Counted from the first letter of the stretch, positions 26,154-35,474 are shown. The stretch: DNA of 47,105 bases from JAXGQD01 sp964574395 (GCA_964574395.1 CAZNNL010000009.1:1-47105), one strand, 5' to 3'. Numbers and translations are program-made. The notes: generated from the letters alone by a model not told the origin.

Positions 26154-26221
26154 AACTACTGCCTCCTATGCCAAGATACATCCATTTCAGCAGTTTGGCA
26201 TGGATTCGTCAAGCTTTGGTT

Positions 26222-26263
26222 GTGTCGGTGGACAAGTGTCGGAGGACAGTGGCGGTGGACAAA
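26222..26263. repeat. Three tandem imperfect 14-bp repeats (possible IS-end relic)
   Basis: Units GTGTCGGTGGACAA (26222-26235), GTGTCGGAGGACA (26236-26248) and GTGGCGGTGGACAA (26249-26262) follow each other head to tail in a GC-rich patch unlike the flanks. Multiple short repeats beginning TGT are characteristic of IS21-type ends, but no transposase or matching other end is present. Could also be a binding array. Confidence 0.55.
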
Positions 26264-26268
26264 TTGTG

Positions 26269-26308
26269 CGACTCCCGTAAGAGTCGGTTTACGCGAGTCG
26301 ACTTTTTT
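26269..26308 (+). terminator. Intrinsic terminator after the repeat relic
   Basis: CGACTCCCGTAA (26269-26280) pairs with TTACGCGAGTCG (26289-26300) with one mismatch, followed by six T (26303-26308). An alternative shorter pairing uses the GAGTCG at 26281-26286, so two mutually exclusive hairpins exist. It lies about 110 bases before the cyclase gene; TATGAT at 26365-26370 could then serve as the cyclase -10 box. Confidence 0.65.
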
Positions 26309-26421
26309 GGCCAGGAGCGGCTGCCAGAACCAACACAGAACTACACACGCCTGCCCCCAATTGTTATGATAGATGTAAACAACTAGAATATTCGATCATT
26401 CAGCTACGGAGGTTAATGAAA

Positions 26422-27042
26422 ATGAAGATTTATGATGTAAGTCGTCCGATCAACGAAGATATGACGGTGTATAAAAATCGCGATAACAAACGCATTAAGC
26501 GTAATGTTGAATATACTTATGCTGAGCGCATGGTCAATGAATCGAGTCTCTGCATGAATTTACACACCGGTACGCACGTTGATGCCCCTTTCCATATGAT
26601 TGAAGACGGCATAACAATGGAAGAGGTTGACCCTAGTCTTTACTTTGGCAAAACAAAACTCTTCGACCTCACCCATCTTGAAGAATTCATTACTAAGGAC
26701 GATATCAAAGACTTTGATATTAGCGCTGGTGATATTGTCGTTTTTAAAACACGCAATTCGTATTCGGAAGTTTACGAAGCTAAATTTGTTTACTTGGAAG
26801 TCGACGCAGCGGAGTGGCTTGTTGAACGTGGCATTAAAACAGTTGGCATTGATGCAATGAGCTTAGAACGTGACAAACCTGAGCATCCAACACACTCGAT
26901 TATTTTAGGTGCAGGTATCGGAGTTGTAGAGGACCTGCGCTTGGCAGAAGTGCCCGCAGGCGAATATGAACTTATAGCACTGCCCTTACTACTAGATGGA
27001 TTCGAGGCATCTCCGGTTAGAGCTATTCTGATAGCCAAATAA
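26422..27042 (+). CDS. Cyclase-family metal-dependent hydrolase (kynurenine-formamidase-like)
   Basis: A 206-residue protein of the cyclase/KynB family. The family metal motif HTGTHVDAPFH (about residue 51) is intact, and ILGAGIGVVEDLRL and LPLLLDGFEASPVRAI near the C-terminus are typical. KynB hydrolyses N-formylkynurenine; many relatives act on other amides or lactones, and no tryptophan-degradation genes are nearby. GGAGG lies 9 bases before this ATG and only 3 before an in-frame ATG at 26416, so the later start is preferred. It stands alone, convergent with hydE. Confidence 0.85.
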   Translation: MKIYDVSRPINEDMTVYKNRDNKRIKRNVEYTYAERMVNESSLCMNLHTGTHVDAPFHMIEDGITMEEVDPSLYFGKTKLFDLTHLEEFITKDDIKDFDISAGDIVVFKTRNSYSEVYEAKFVYLEVDAAEWLVERGIKTVGIDAMSLERDKPEHPTHSIILGAGIGVVEDLRLAEVPAGEYELIALPLLLDGFEASPVRAILIAK

Positions 27043-27060
27043 ATTGAACGACAATTTCAC

Positions 27061-28104
27061 CTAAAAATAGTCTCCTCGATCGACGCTGAGTTTGTAGCCG
27101 ATTTTTTCCATGCGTGCATTTAAAAGGCGCCAACCTTCGGCAGCTTCTTCGCCGGTGGAGATTTTATTGTCGTAGAGGGAATAGGCTTTACGAACGGACT
27201 TAGGTGAAAGATTGGGCATGACCACGTTGGCACCAGCAAGGATGCCTCGCTCTCGTCCGTCAGTCGCGATCGTCCCCAGTGCGGTTGTGGAAGGAATCAT
27301 AGCTTTTGGATTCATCAAACGCAGCAAGGCTAAAATGCGTAAACTGAGTGACAATGAGCCTTGGGGGAATTTGGCAAAAGGCGTATCATGCGCTGGAATG
27401 AAAGGTCCAACACCTATCATTTCAGGCTGAAATTCTTTAATAAAGAGCAAATCAGCCGCTAGATTTTCTGTAGTTTGGTATGGCGAACCAACCATGAATC
27501 CACAGCCAACTTGAAATCCGATTGCCTTCAAGCTATTGAGACATGCTAAGCGGGAAGACAAGCTTAAATTTTCGGGATGAAGTTGGGCATAATGTTCAGC
27601 TGTCGCCGATTCGTGGCGCAGCAAATAGCGGTCAACACCAGCATCAAATAACGCTTGATATGTAGAGGCATCCATCTCGCCAAGAGACATGGTTAAGGCA
27701 CAGTCAGGGTGTGCTGACTTGATAGCAGTCGCTATTTCTACGAGGCGTTCTGCCGTGAAATAGGGATCTTCGCCACCTTGGAGCACGAATGTGCGAAAGC
27801 CTAAACGATAGCCTTCTTCGCAGCAAGCCAGAACGGTAGGTAGATCAAGACGATAGCGCGAGACATCCTTTTGACTAAGTCGGATGCCACAGTAATAACA
27901 ATCGTTAACGCAGAAATTGCTTATTTCGATGAGGCCACGGGTGTAGATATTTTTGCCAAACTGCTGAGCGGCCAAGGATCTTGCTTGCTCAAAGAGATAG
28001 GTATCGAGCGCGCTATCAGCTGAGTCAATGAGAGACACAAGTTCAGTTGTGCTTGGAGTGTAGCCTTTTGCTAGCATGTCTATAAGTTTTTTCATATCTT
28101 GCAT
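27061..28104 (-). CDS. hydE: [FeFe]-hydrogenase maturation radical SAM enzyme HydE
   Basis: A 347-residue radical SAM protein that, with HydG and HydF, builds the dithiolate-bridged 2Fe subcluster. The cluster ligands are C65-x3-C69-x2-C72 in NFCVNDCYYCG. The segment VLQGGEDPYF, the MSLGEM strand, YLLRHESA and the C-terminal PNLSPKSVRKAYSLYDNK are typical of HydE rather than biotin synthase. The ribosome site is weak (AGGT 10 bases upstream). It is encoded 25 kb from hydF and hydG, and 18 bp after an ABC-F gene, so the maturation genes are split. Confidence 0.93.
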   Translation of the reverse strand: MQDMKKLIDMLAKGYTPSTTELVSLIDSADSALDTYLFEQARSLAAQQFGKNIYTRGLIEISNFCVNDCYYCGIRLSQKDVSRYRLDLPTVLACCEEGYRLGFRTFVLQGGEDPYFTAERLVEIATAIKSAHPDCALTMSLGEMDASTYQALFDAGVDRYLLRHESATAEHYAQLHPENLSLSSRLACLNSLKAIGFQVGCGFMVGSPYQTTENLAADLLFIKEFQPEMIGVGPFIPAHDTPFAKFPQGSLSLSLRILALLRLMNPKAMIPSTTALGTIATDGRERGILAGANVVMPNLSPKSVRKAYSLYDNKISTGEEAAEGWRLLNARMEKIGYKLSVDRGDYF

Positions 28105-28122
28105 TGTTCGTGTGACCTAGTT

Positions 28123-29745
28123 CTAACTGTAAAGGTTGCTGATTTTCTCTTGAATTGTAGTATTACTTAAATATTCCTCATAGTCCATATTTAGACCATC
28201 AACTACGCCGTTATTTGAGATGTGAATAATGCGATTTGCTATGGTTTGAATAAACTCGTGATCGTGTGAGGTAAAGAGTAGTGCGCCTTTAAACGCAATC
28301 AGACCATCATTCAGGCTAGAAATTGACTCTAGGTCCAGATGATTGGTCGGGTCATCCAAAACCAAGACGTTCGCCTGTGACAGCATCATGCGCGAGAGCA
28401 TGCAGCGTACTTTTTCGCCGCCGGACAATACAGAAACTTCCTTAAAAACTTCCTCGCCGCTAAAGAGCATGCGCCCTAACAAACCGCGTAGGGAAGTGTC
28501 GTCTTTTTGGTCTTGGGGGGCGTATTGCCTAAGCCAATCGAGCATGGTCTCTGAGCTCTTAAAAAAGGCAGAATTATCCCTTGGTAAGTAGGCTTGGGAC
28601 GTTGTCACACCCCAACTAAAGGAGCCGCTGTCTGGCTCTATTTCACCCATGAGGATTTGGAATAAGGTGGTCACGGCAAGGTCATTTTTGCTGGCAAAAG
28701 CAACCTTGTCCTCTCGATTCAAGGTAAAACTAATTTTGTCTAACACTTTTTCGCCTTCGATTGTTTTGGACAAATCGCTGACCGTTAAAAGATCGTTGCC
28801 AATGGCACGTTCGGGAGAAAAACCGACAAATGGATATTTACGTGATGAGGGCCTTATGTCTTCAAAAGTGATTTTTTCGAGCATCTTTTTTCTGGAAGTG
28901 GCTTGGCGCGACTTGGAAGCGTTGGCGCTAAAGCGCGCGATAAAGCTTTGCAATTCGGCGATGCGTTCTTCTTTGGCGGCATTTTGCTTGCTCATCAGGC
29001 GCGTGGCGAGTTCGGTGGATTGCTTCCAGAAATCGTAGTTTCCGACGAAGAGTGTGATTTTGCCAAAATCAACATCACAGGTATAGGTACAGACGCTATT
29101 TAGGAAGTAGCGATCGTGTGAAACAACGATGACAGTGTGAGGGTAATCTATGATAAATTCGCAAAGCCACTCAATGGCCGCACTATCCAGACCGTTGGTG
29201 GGCTCGTCGAGCAATAATATGTCGGGCGTTTTAAAGAGGGCTTGAGCAAGTAAGACTTTGACCTTATCCTGTTCCAAAAGTTCACACATCAATTTTTCGT
29301 GCTTGTCTTCACTGATTCCTAAGGATTGAAGTAGGGAAGAAGCGTCGGATTCGATCTCCCAGCCACCTAGCTCTGCGAATTCTGCTTCTAGCTCGGCACT
29401 TCTAATACCGTCCGCATCAGAAAAATCTGCTTTGGCGTAGAGTGCATCTTTCTCTTCGCGAATTTGGTAGAGACGACTGTGTCCCATGACTACCGTGTCC
29501 ATGACAGTGAAGTCTTCGAACGCAAAGTGATCCTGCTTCAAGACCGCCATACGAGAAGTTTCAGGCATGCTGATATAACCTTTTGTAGGTTCAAGAGAGC
29601 CGGAAAGGATGCGTAGAAATGTAGATTTTCCTGCTCCATTGGCGCCGATTATGCCATAGCAGTTGCCAGGAGTGAATTTCATATTGACATCCTCGTAGAG
29701 GAGTTGTTCGCCAAAGCGCAGGCTGACGTTATTTACCGTAATCAT
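28123..29745 (-). CDS. ABC-F family ATPase (YkpA/YbiT-like)
   Basis: A 540-residue soluble protein with two ABC domains joined by a charged linker (about residues 240-300) and no membrane segment; ABC-F proteins act on ribosomes. Domain 1 has an intact Walker A (GANGAGKST), Walker B with LLLDEPTNGLD and the switch SHDRYF, but its signature reads ELLEQDKVKV rather than LSGGEK. Domain 2 has a good signature (LSGGEKVRCML), but its Walker A is SKNDLAVTTLF, without the Lys, and its Walker B ends in LDDPTNHLD. It may share a transcript with hydE. Not closely like known antibiotic-resistance ABC-Fs. Confidence 0.88.
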   Translation of the reverse strand: MITVNNVSLRFGEQLLYEDVNMKFTPGNCYGIIGANGAGKSTFLRILSGSLEPTKGYISMPETSRMAVLKQDHFAFEDFTVMDTVVMGHSRLYQIREEKDALYAKADFSDADGIRSAELEAEFAELGGWEIESDASSLLQSLGISEDKHEKLMCELLEQDKVKVLLAQALFKTPDILLLDEPTNGLDSAAIEWLCEFIIDYPHTVIVVSHDRYFLNSVCTYTCDVDFGKITLFVGNYDFWKQSTELATRLMSKQNAAKEERIAELQSFIARFSANASKSRQATSRKKMLEKITFEDIRPSSRKYPFVGFSPERAIGNDLLTVSDLSKTIEGEKVLDKISFTLNREDKVAFASKNDLAVTTLFQILMGEIEPDSGSFSWGVTTSQAYLPRDNSAFFKSSETMLDWLRQYAPQDQKDDTSLRGLLGRMLFSGEEVFKEVSVLSGGEKVRCMLSRMMLSQANVLVLDDPTNHLDLESISSLNDGLIAFKGALLFTSHDHEFIQTIANRIIHISNNGVVDGLNMDYEEYLSNTTIQEKISNLYS

Positions 29746-29835
29746 ATATTTTCCTTATCTCTTTGCTTTCGTAATAAAATTAAGCTTATGCGTAAAGCAT
29801 AAGCTTAAGAGGACATATTTTAACATAGATAGATC

Positions 29836-32130
29836 TTATTTAAACAAATTCTTGAGTTTATCCCAGAAGGATTGTTTTTCTTCGACTATGGGGGCGGGCT
29901 CAGCTTTTGCTGGTGGAGCAATTTCTGGGGTCATCATCACAAACTGTACAGAGTTAATGCTAGTATTTTTGGGGGAGGCGAAGGATTTTAAGGTGAAGTC
30001 GCCACCTATCATTTTCTCGATTTCTTGATTAATCTGTTCTTCGAATTTTTTATCAATATCTTTAAGTGAATCGTCAAATGTTTGCGTTCCTTTAGCTAGG
30101 TCGTTTACACCATTTGAATAAGTTTTTATGCCATCACTGTAGGCTTTCAGTCCTTCTGAGAGCTGCTTTACGCCGTCGTTGTATTGTGTAACGCCATCAG
30201 CCGCGGAGGTAGCACCAGAGGCTAAACTGTTAGCTCCGTCTTTGATACTTGCGCCAGAACTTACCAGCTTACCGATGCCATCGTTTAAACTAACCAAGCC
30301 ACTGTCAATAGCAGCAGTGTTGCCCGCAATTTGTGCCACGCCATCTGTATACGCTTTTAGTCCGCTGTCAAACTGGCTGTATTGCGTTGCTAGTTGCGCA
30401 AGCCCAGCCGTCAACTCGGGCAATTGACCGAGCTGGGTCGTCAGCATGGCAATAGCCTTATTTAGGGCGTCATATTCGAGAACGAGGGTATTTAAACCAT
30501 TACTCATCGTTTCTAGGTTTGTGTCTATTTCGTTTAAGCCAGCAGATATGGTATTTAAGTTCGTCACAATCTGATCAAAACCATCACTCGTTTGGTGCAA
30601 GCCTGCAGCCAAGGTTTGATAGCTAACTAAGAGCTGATTAAGACCATCTTTCAAGCCACTTAATGCAGCACTTGTTTGAGCGGAACTGGTTTCGATATAA
30701 CCCAGTAAGATTTGTACATCGGGAATAGTTGCGTCAACACCTGTTTGAGCACTTACATCAGCGGCAGAAACAGCGGGTGGTACGACTAGTTGGTCAATGG
30801 CTGAGGCAAAACCAGCATTTGCCTGGTCCAAGCCATTGGCAATATCTGGTAAACCAGCTGCAGCAGTTGCCAAAGCAGTGGACAAGCTTCCTAGCCCAGT
30901 TGCAGATTCTTTAAGCGGTGGAACGATTGCTTTTAGCCCATCATTGATTTGTTTGAGACCGTCATAAAAGGCTTGAGAGCCTTTGCTAAGATCTGCAAGC
31001 TGCGCCGTAGCTCCTGCATCGGGTGTCTGTCCACCTGACATTTGAGCTACGATTTGGTTAAGGGCTGAAGCGATTTGGCTAGAACCTTGTGTTAATTGAG
31101 CATTTTGTTGTGTGACTTGATCAAGTCCGGACGCAAGGTGCCTATAGCCATCTAGAAGCTGAGAACTTCCTCCACCTAACTGCGCTACACCATCAACATA
31201 GGCACTGACACCATCACTATATTGTTTGATACCTGAACTTAAATCACTTAAACCTGAGGACAATTTTGGTCCATTAGCGGCAAGTGTTTGTGCGCCAGAG
31301 GCAGACTCACTCGCGCCTGAAACCAAAGCATTAGTGCCTGTTTGGAGTTGCTTGGCACCGTCGTTTAGCTTAGCCACACCTTTATGTAAATCTGCAAACT
31401 GACTAGTGTACTGAGTCATATCGGGCATTTTAAACTCAAGATTAAGCGGGACAGCACTGATTTGGATACCTGGCATGTAGAAATCAGCTATGTCAGCGGT
31501 TAGCGTATAGTCAGCATTCTGACCTGGCAGGACCATCCAGTTGATTACTTTGTTCGCTCCTGCATTGGCAATTGTTGCGCCGTCTGCAAGTAGATTCGTG
31601 GCCTTTTCAGCGTTAACGGTCATGGCAACTTGGAGAACATAGTTTTCAAAATAGACACCGTCTACTTTCGGGTTGCGCTCAATTTTGATCTGCATTTGGA
31701 GAGCGCCGGTTTTGCCAGAAAGATCACGCGCAGGAGTCGTTAAACCATCAAGCGTGTAACGCAGCGTTATCAGCCACGGCAGGTCTTTCGTGCGCGCGTT
31801 GCCTTGATAGTAAAAGCGTCCTTGATTAGCACTGACGGCTACTGTACCGTTCTGATAGTCGATGGGGTTCGTATTGGTCAGGTTCAAGATTTCATCATAA
31901 TTACCTTGATCAAATACCATACCCTTTCCAGTCATGGTGAAGGCATTCACGATATAAACGTGATCGACCGTTCCGTCTGCTTGCAATTTTCCGTAGACAA
32001 CTTCGTCCTTGGTGGGTGTACCGGCGGCACTTAGTTTTCTCGATACGTTTGGCAAAACCAAGCCCACACACAGCAAGCCGACCATAATTTTAGCAAGGAT
32101 ATCTTTCATCCTCTTAGTTTTCAGTTGCAT
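29836..32130 (-). CDS. YhgE/Pip-like secreted or membrane-anchored repeat protein
   Basis: A 764-residue protein with an N-terminal hydrophobic segment (ILAKIMVGLLCVGLVLPNV) as signal or anchor, a beta-rich domain to about residue 245, then about 450 residues of heptad-like repeats of the type L-x-x-G-x-x-x (SDGVKQL, NDGIGKL, ASGATSA, TDGVAQI) forming a predicted long helical rod. It ends with a Lys-rich tail and a KLKNLFK helix. Such X-x-x-L-x-x-G repeat proteins accompany MMPL transporters in Firmicutes. The ATG with GAGGAG upstream lies inside the end of the MMPL gene (17-base overlap), so the two are coupled. Confidence 0.75.
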   Translation of the reverse strand: MQLKTKRMKDILAKIMVGLLCVGLVLPNVSRKLSAAGTPTKDEVVYGKLQADGTVDHVYIVNAFTMTGKGMVFDQGNYDEILNLTNTNPIDYQNGTVAVSANQGRFYYQGNARTKDLPWLITLRYTLDGLTTPARDLSGKTGALQMQIKIERNPKVDGVYFENYVLQVAMTVNAEKATNLLADGATIANAGANKVINWMVLPGQNADYTLTADIADFYMPGIQISAVPLNLEFKMPDMTQYTSQFADLHKGVAKLNDGAKQLQTGTNALVSGASESASGAQTLAANGPKLSSGLSDLSSGIKQYSDGVSAYVDGVAQLGGGSSQLLDGYRHLASGLDQVTQQNAQLTQGSSQIASALNQIVAQMSGGQTPDAGATAQLADLSKGSQAFYDGLKQINDGLKAIVPPLKESATGLGSLSTALATAAAGLPDIANGLDQANAGFASAIDQLVVPPAVSAADVSAQTGVDATIPDVQILLGYIETSSAQTSAALSGLKDGLNQLLVSYQTLAAGLHQTSDGFDQIVTNLNTISAGLNEIDTNLETMSNGLNTLVLEYDALNKAIAMLTTQLGQLPELTAGLAQLATQYSQFDSGLKAYTDGVAQIAGNTAAIDSGLVSLNDGIGKLVSSGASIKDGANSLASGATSAADGVTQYNDGVKQLSEGLKAYSDGIKTYSNGVNDLAKGTQTFDDSLKDIDKKFEEQINQEIEKMIGGDFTLKSFASPKNTSINSVQFVMMTPEIAPPAKAEPAPIVEEKQSFWDKLKNLFK

Positions 32131-34222
32131 TGTTATTCTCCTCAATACGGTTGTGGCCCTCTTTGACAAAGCCTGGCTTAATGGTTGTGCGCCTGACAAC
32201 GCCATCGAATAAAACGAGAAGCGCGGGAAGGAATGTTGCTACCATCAGGAACGATAGAGAGGCTCCTCGGCCAAGCACCGTGCCTAGTTCGCTGACGATT
32301 GTGATGCTAGAAACCAGTCCTAAGATGTAACCGACGACGGTCAGAATCATGGCTGGAGGTAGTAGGGAAGGTAATGCTTCGGCGAGTGACAGGGCGGCGG
32401 ACTTCTTTTTGCCATACAACTTACGATTATCAAGGTAATGTTGTGTGTACAAGATGCCGTAATCGACGGTCGCTCCTAATTGCACGGTGCTAATGACAAG
32501 GTAGCCGATGTAACTCAAACTCGTGTCACCGAAATAGGGGATGGCTAGATTTATCCAGATTGACCCTTCGATGGTCAGCAGTAAAATCAGTGGAATACTA
32601 AGTGATTTAAAGGTGAAGAGTAGAGCCAAACCCACGGCTAAGATAGCCAAACCATTGACGATTGCATCGTCAGTCCGGATGGTGTCGCGCATATCCAAGG
32701 TGCTAAAGTTCTCCCCAGCTAGATAGGCGTCTTCGGGATAAATGTTTGCGACCGTTGCACGTAGTTGCTCTGCGAGTTTAAAAGCATGGTCGCCTTCCGC
32801 CAATGAATCTGCAATCACGATGAAGCGGCTGTATTGAGGACTGCGCAGTTGTCTAATATCTGTGGGTGGCAGAATTTCTAGCGGAATTTCAGCACTCGCC
32901 ATGCCCACCAAAGAGATGACGGATTTTACTTCAGGCAGTGCATTGAGTGCGTCGTGCAACGCGACTTCTTTGACGGGGTCGCCGTTAGGCACCAAGATAG
33001 CCATCTGCATATTGTTGCCGAATTTTGCCTTAATTAGGTCACGGTCACGCTCTTCTCTGGAGCCGGTTTCATAGGCACCCATGCCATAAATGAAGTCGTT
33101 TTTCTTTTGGGCGAAAAAGGACGGTATCGCCAGGAGGAACACGATTACGATTATTCCCCAACGCATTTTAACGATGCCGCGGCCTAGTTTTGCCATAGAA
33201 GGAATGAAGGGTCGATGGGTCGTCTTTTCAACCCATTTATATACGTATGTCGTAATTACTGGCAAAAAGAACATCACCGAAAATAAACTAAAAACCACAC
33301 CTTTCGCCAAAACGAAACCCAGGTCCGGCCCTAATTTGAAGCGCATGAACACAAGCGCCAAGAAGCCAAACACTGTGGTTAGGGCAGAAGACGTTATTGC
33401 CGAAAATGCCTTGGTCATCGCCATTTCCATGGCCACAGGGGTCTCATAGCCCTCTTTTCGGTACTGGTTAAAACGGTGCAACATAAAGATGGCATAGTCC
33501 ATCGAAACGGCCAACTGCAGAACAGCTGCAATCGACTGGGTAATAAAAGAAATCTCGCCGAAAATGATGTTGGTGCCCATGTTCAAAACTACGGCTACAA
33601 CAATCGATAACAAGAGGATTAGGGGCTCTAACCAAGAATGTGTGGCGAGCAGCAAGATGATAATTGCCAAGGGTATGGCAAAAGCAAGTATCGTGGCCAT
33701 TTCACTGGAAACGGACAACTGGGCTTTAGCTTGTTCGACGAAGGGACCTGATACCGCAGCTTTTCCACCAGCTATGCTCTGCAAAGATGCAAGCGCTTTT
33801 GGCTGGTCTTCACCATCAATCGTAACCTGATACAGCGCGCCATTATCCTTGTAGTAAGCATCTACCATCGTCTGGTCCGCGAATGACAACGGCTTGTAAA
33901 TGTCTATCGCATCATCTAACCAAAGCACATCGGTAACAGAAAAGCTTTGGGCAATTTCTTCCTTATAGGCCAATGCCTCTGGCAAAGTCACATCAGCGAT
34001 ATAGACCTCCACATTTGGAATCGCCTCTTCGAACTCTTTATCCATGACCCTGATCGCATTGGTAGACTCTGCTTTATCTGGCACATAGTCAGCTAAGTTA
34101 TAATTGACCTTGACCTGGGGTGTGAGAACAATACTTATCACAATAAGAAAGAGAAACGCGAGAAGTACGAGCTTACGATGTTTTAATACAAATTTTGCAA
34201 TGCGATTCAAAATGACCTCCAC
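32114..34222 (-). CDS. MMPL/RND-superfamily membrane transporter
   Basis: A 702-residue protein with about twelve membrane segments in two halves, each with one helix, a large external loop and five further helices. Family motifs are present: AVSMDYAIFMLHRF in the first half and QLGATVDYGILYTQHYLD in the second, holding the Asp-Tyr pairs of the proton relay. MMPL proteins export lipids, peptides or other hydrophobic molecules using the proton gradient. Coupled to the YhgE-like repeat protein, which may form its external partner. A palindrome in its promoter region (34287-34299) suggests repressor control. Confidence 0.9.
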   Translation of the reverse strand: MEVILNRIAKFVLKHRKLVLLAFLFLIVISIVLTPQVKVNYNLADYVPDKAESTNAIRVMDKEFEEAIPNVEVYIADVTLPEALAYKEEIAQSFSVTDVLWLDDAIDIYKPLSFADQTMVDAYYKDNGALYQVTIDGEDQPKALASLQSIAGGKAAVSGPFVEQAKAQLSVSSEMATILAFAIPLAIIILLLATHSWLEPLILLLSIVVAVVLNMGTNIIFGEISFITQSIAAVLQLAVSMDYAIFMLHRFNQYRKEGYETPVAMEMAMTKAFSAITSSALTTVFGFLALVFMRFKLGPDLGFVLAKGVVFSLFSVMFFLPVITTYVYKWVEKTTHRPFIPSMAKLGRGIVKMRWGIIVIVFLLAIPSFFAQKKNDFIYGMGAYETGSREERDRDLIKAKFGNNMQMAILVPNGDPVKEVALHDALNALPEVKSVISLVGMASAEIPLEILPPTDIRQLRSPQYSRFIVIADSLAEGDHAFKLAEQLRATVANIYPEDAYLAGENFSTLDMRDTIRTDDAIVNGLAILAVGLALLFTFKSLSIPLILLLTIEGSIWINLAIPYFGDTSLSYIGYLVISTVQLGATVDYGILYTQHYLDNRKLYGKKKSAALSLAEALPSLLPPAMILTVVGYILGLVSSITIVSELGTVLGRGASLSFLMVATFLPALLVLFDGVVRRTTIKPGFVKEGHNRIEENNNATEN

Positions 34223-34280
34223 AGGCTGTAGTAGGCTGACAATAGCTTGATCTATTAAAAGTATAGCGATAGTTTTGGGA

Positions 34281-34299
34281 ATTATAAACTATGATAGTT
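34281..34299 (-). promoter_or_regulatory. MMPL promoter -10 with overlapping palindromic operator
   Basis: On the minus strand TATAAT occupies 34281-34286. Next to it is the perfect palindrome AACTAT-G-ATAGTT (34287-34299), in the promoter spacer where a TetR- or MarR-type repressor would block polymerase. No regulator gene is adjacent. The -35 box is unclear. Confidence 0.45.
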
Positions 34300-34413
34300 A
34301 ATTACAATCTAAGTTAGTTGTAGTCTTGAATAGTTTGATGCCTCCCACGGTAATTATAACGCGACAGTCTTCGTGATAGAATGAAAACATAGAAATACAC
34401 AAGGAGGCTAAGT

Positions 34414-34839
34414 ATGGAACAGCTTAATTATCCCGAACTTATTGAAAGTGCACTAGCTGTGCGGCAAAATGCATACACCCCGTACTCAAACTATAAAGTT
34501 GGTGCTGCTTTGTTGGCTGCGTCCGGTCAGATATATGTCGGTTGTAACGTTGAAAATGCCTCGTATGGTGCAACGATTTGTGCCGAAAGGGCTGCAGTAG
34601 TTCAAGCCATTTCAGCAGGTGAACATGAGTTTACCGCTTTGGCGATTGTGGGCTATGCTGAGGACCAGAGAGATGCCAATGATACATTCGCTTATCCATG
34701 TGGGATTTGTCGTCAGGTTTTGTCGGAGTTTTGCCATCCTGATATGCCTATTGTCATCGCACGTTCAACAAGTGATTATAGGCTCAGCAGCATGTCAGCG
34801 CTACTTCCGGAAAGCTTTGGTCCACAGCATTTGAAGTAG
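34414..34839 (+). CDS. cdd: Cytidine deaminase
   Basis: A 141-residue homotetrameric-type cytidine deaminase that converts cytidine and deoxycytidine to uridine forms for pyrimidine salvage. The zinc-binding motifs are complete: CNVENASYGATICAERAA (catalytic Cys-x-Ala-Glu) and PCGICRQVLSEF (PCxxC). N-terminal AYTPYSNYKVGAAL is also typical. AAGGAGG lies 6 bases before the ATG. A TAGAAT (34376-34381) upstream may be its -10 box. Followed closely by the phosphoesterase gene. Confidence 0.95.
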   Translation: MEQLNYPELIESALAVRQNAYTPYSNYKVGAALLAASGQIYVGCNVENASYGATICAERAAVVQAISAGEHEFTALAIVGYAEDQRDANDTFAYPCGICRQVLSEFCHPDMPIVIARSTSDYRLSSMSALLPESFGPQHLK

Positions 34840-34867
34840 AGCATGAAGCCGTAATTTGAGGAGATGC

Positions 34868-35419
34868 ATGCATTTTTATATAGCCGACACGCATTTTGGT
34901 CATAATAATATCATCGACTTGTGCAATCGTCCCTTTTCTACATCTGAGGAAATGGATGCTTTTATGATTGCATGTTGGCAAAACAAAGTCCGCCCACAAG
35001 ATGACGTCTTTATACTTGGGGATTTTGCCTACCGCAACAAAGCGTCTTTCATAAGTTATCTCGAGCAACTCCCTGGACACAAGCACCTCATTTATGGCAA
35101 TCACGACAAAGTACTATTGAGGATTCCGTCTGCTCTAGAATACTTTGCGTCCGTGCAGCCGATGCTGGAGCTTCGAGATCCGGAATTAGGGGTGAATGTA
35201 ATGCTTTGCCATTATCCCATGGCAGAGTGGCCTGGTTTCTTTAATGGTGCTTACCATATTTATGGGCATCTACATAATGTTAAGAATACTACCTACTACC
35301 TTATGAGACAGGTTGAACGTGCTCTAAACGCGAGTGCTGAAATCGTGATGTATGAACCCGTGACCTTGTCTGAGCTCATAAGCTGTAACCAAAAATGGCT
35401 TGATTCAGATGCGACATAG
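34868..35419 (+). CDS. Calcineurin-like metallophosphoesterase
   Basis: A 184-residue metallophosphoesterase. Metal-binding motifs in order are ADTHFGH (Asp and His), LGDFAYR (GD), YGNHD (GNH), CHYPM and YGHLHN (GHxH), the full five-block set. Short bacterial members are usually phosphodiesterases of unknown substrate. GAGGAG lies just upstream of this ATG; earlier in-frame TTG is rejected. It follows cdd by 28 bp and is probably co-transcribed. Confidence 0.88.
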   Translation: MHFYIADTHFGHNNIIDLCNRPFSTSEEMDAFMIACWQNKVRPQDDVFILGDFAYRNKASFISYLEQLPGHKHLIYGNHDKVLLRIPSALEYFASVQPMLELRDPELGVNVMLCHYPMAEWPGFFNGAYHIYGHLHNVKNTTYYLMRQVERALNASAEIVMYEPVTLSELISCNQKWLDSDAT

Positions 35420-35474
35420 AGACTTTGAAAACAATTGATACACACCAATAGTACCCAATTTAGGAGGAAAAAAG

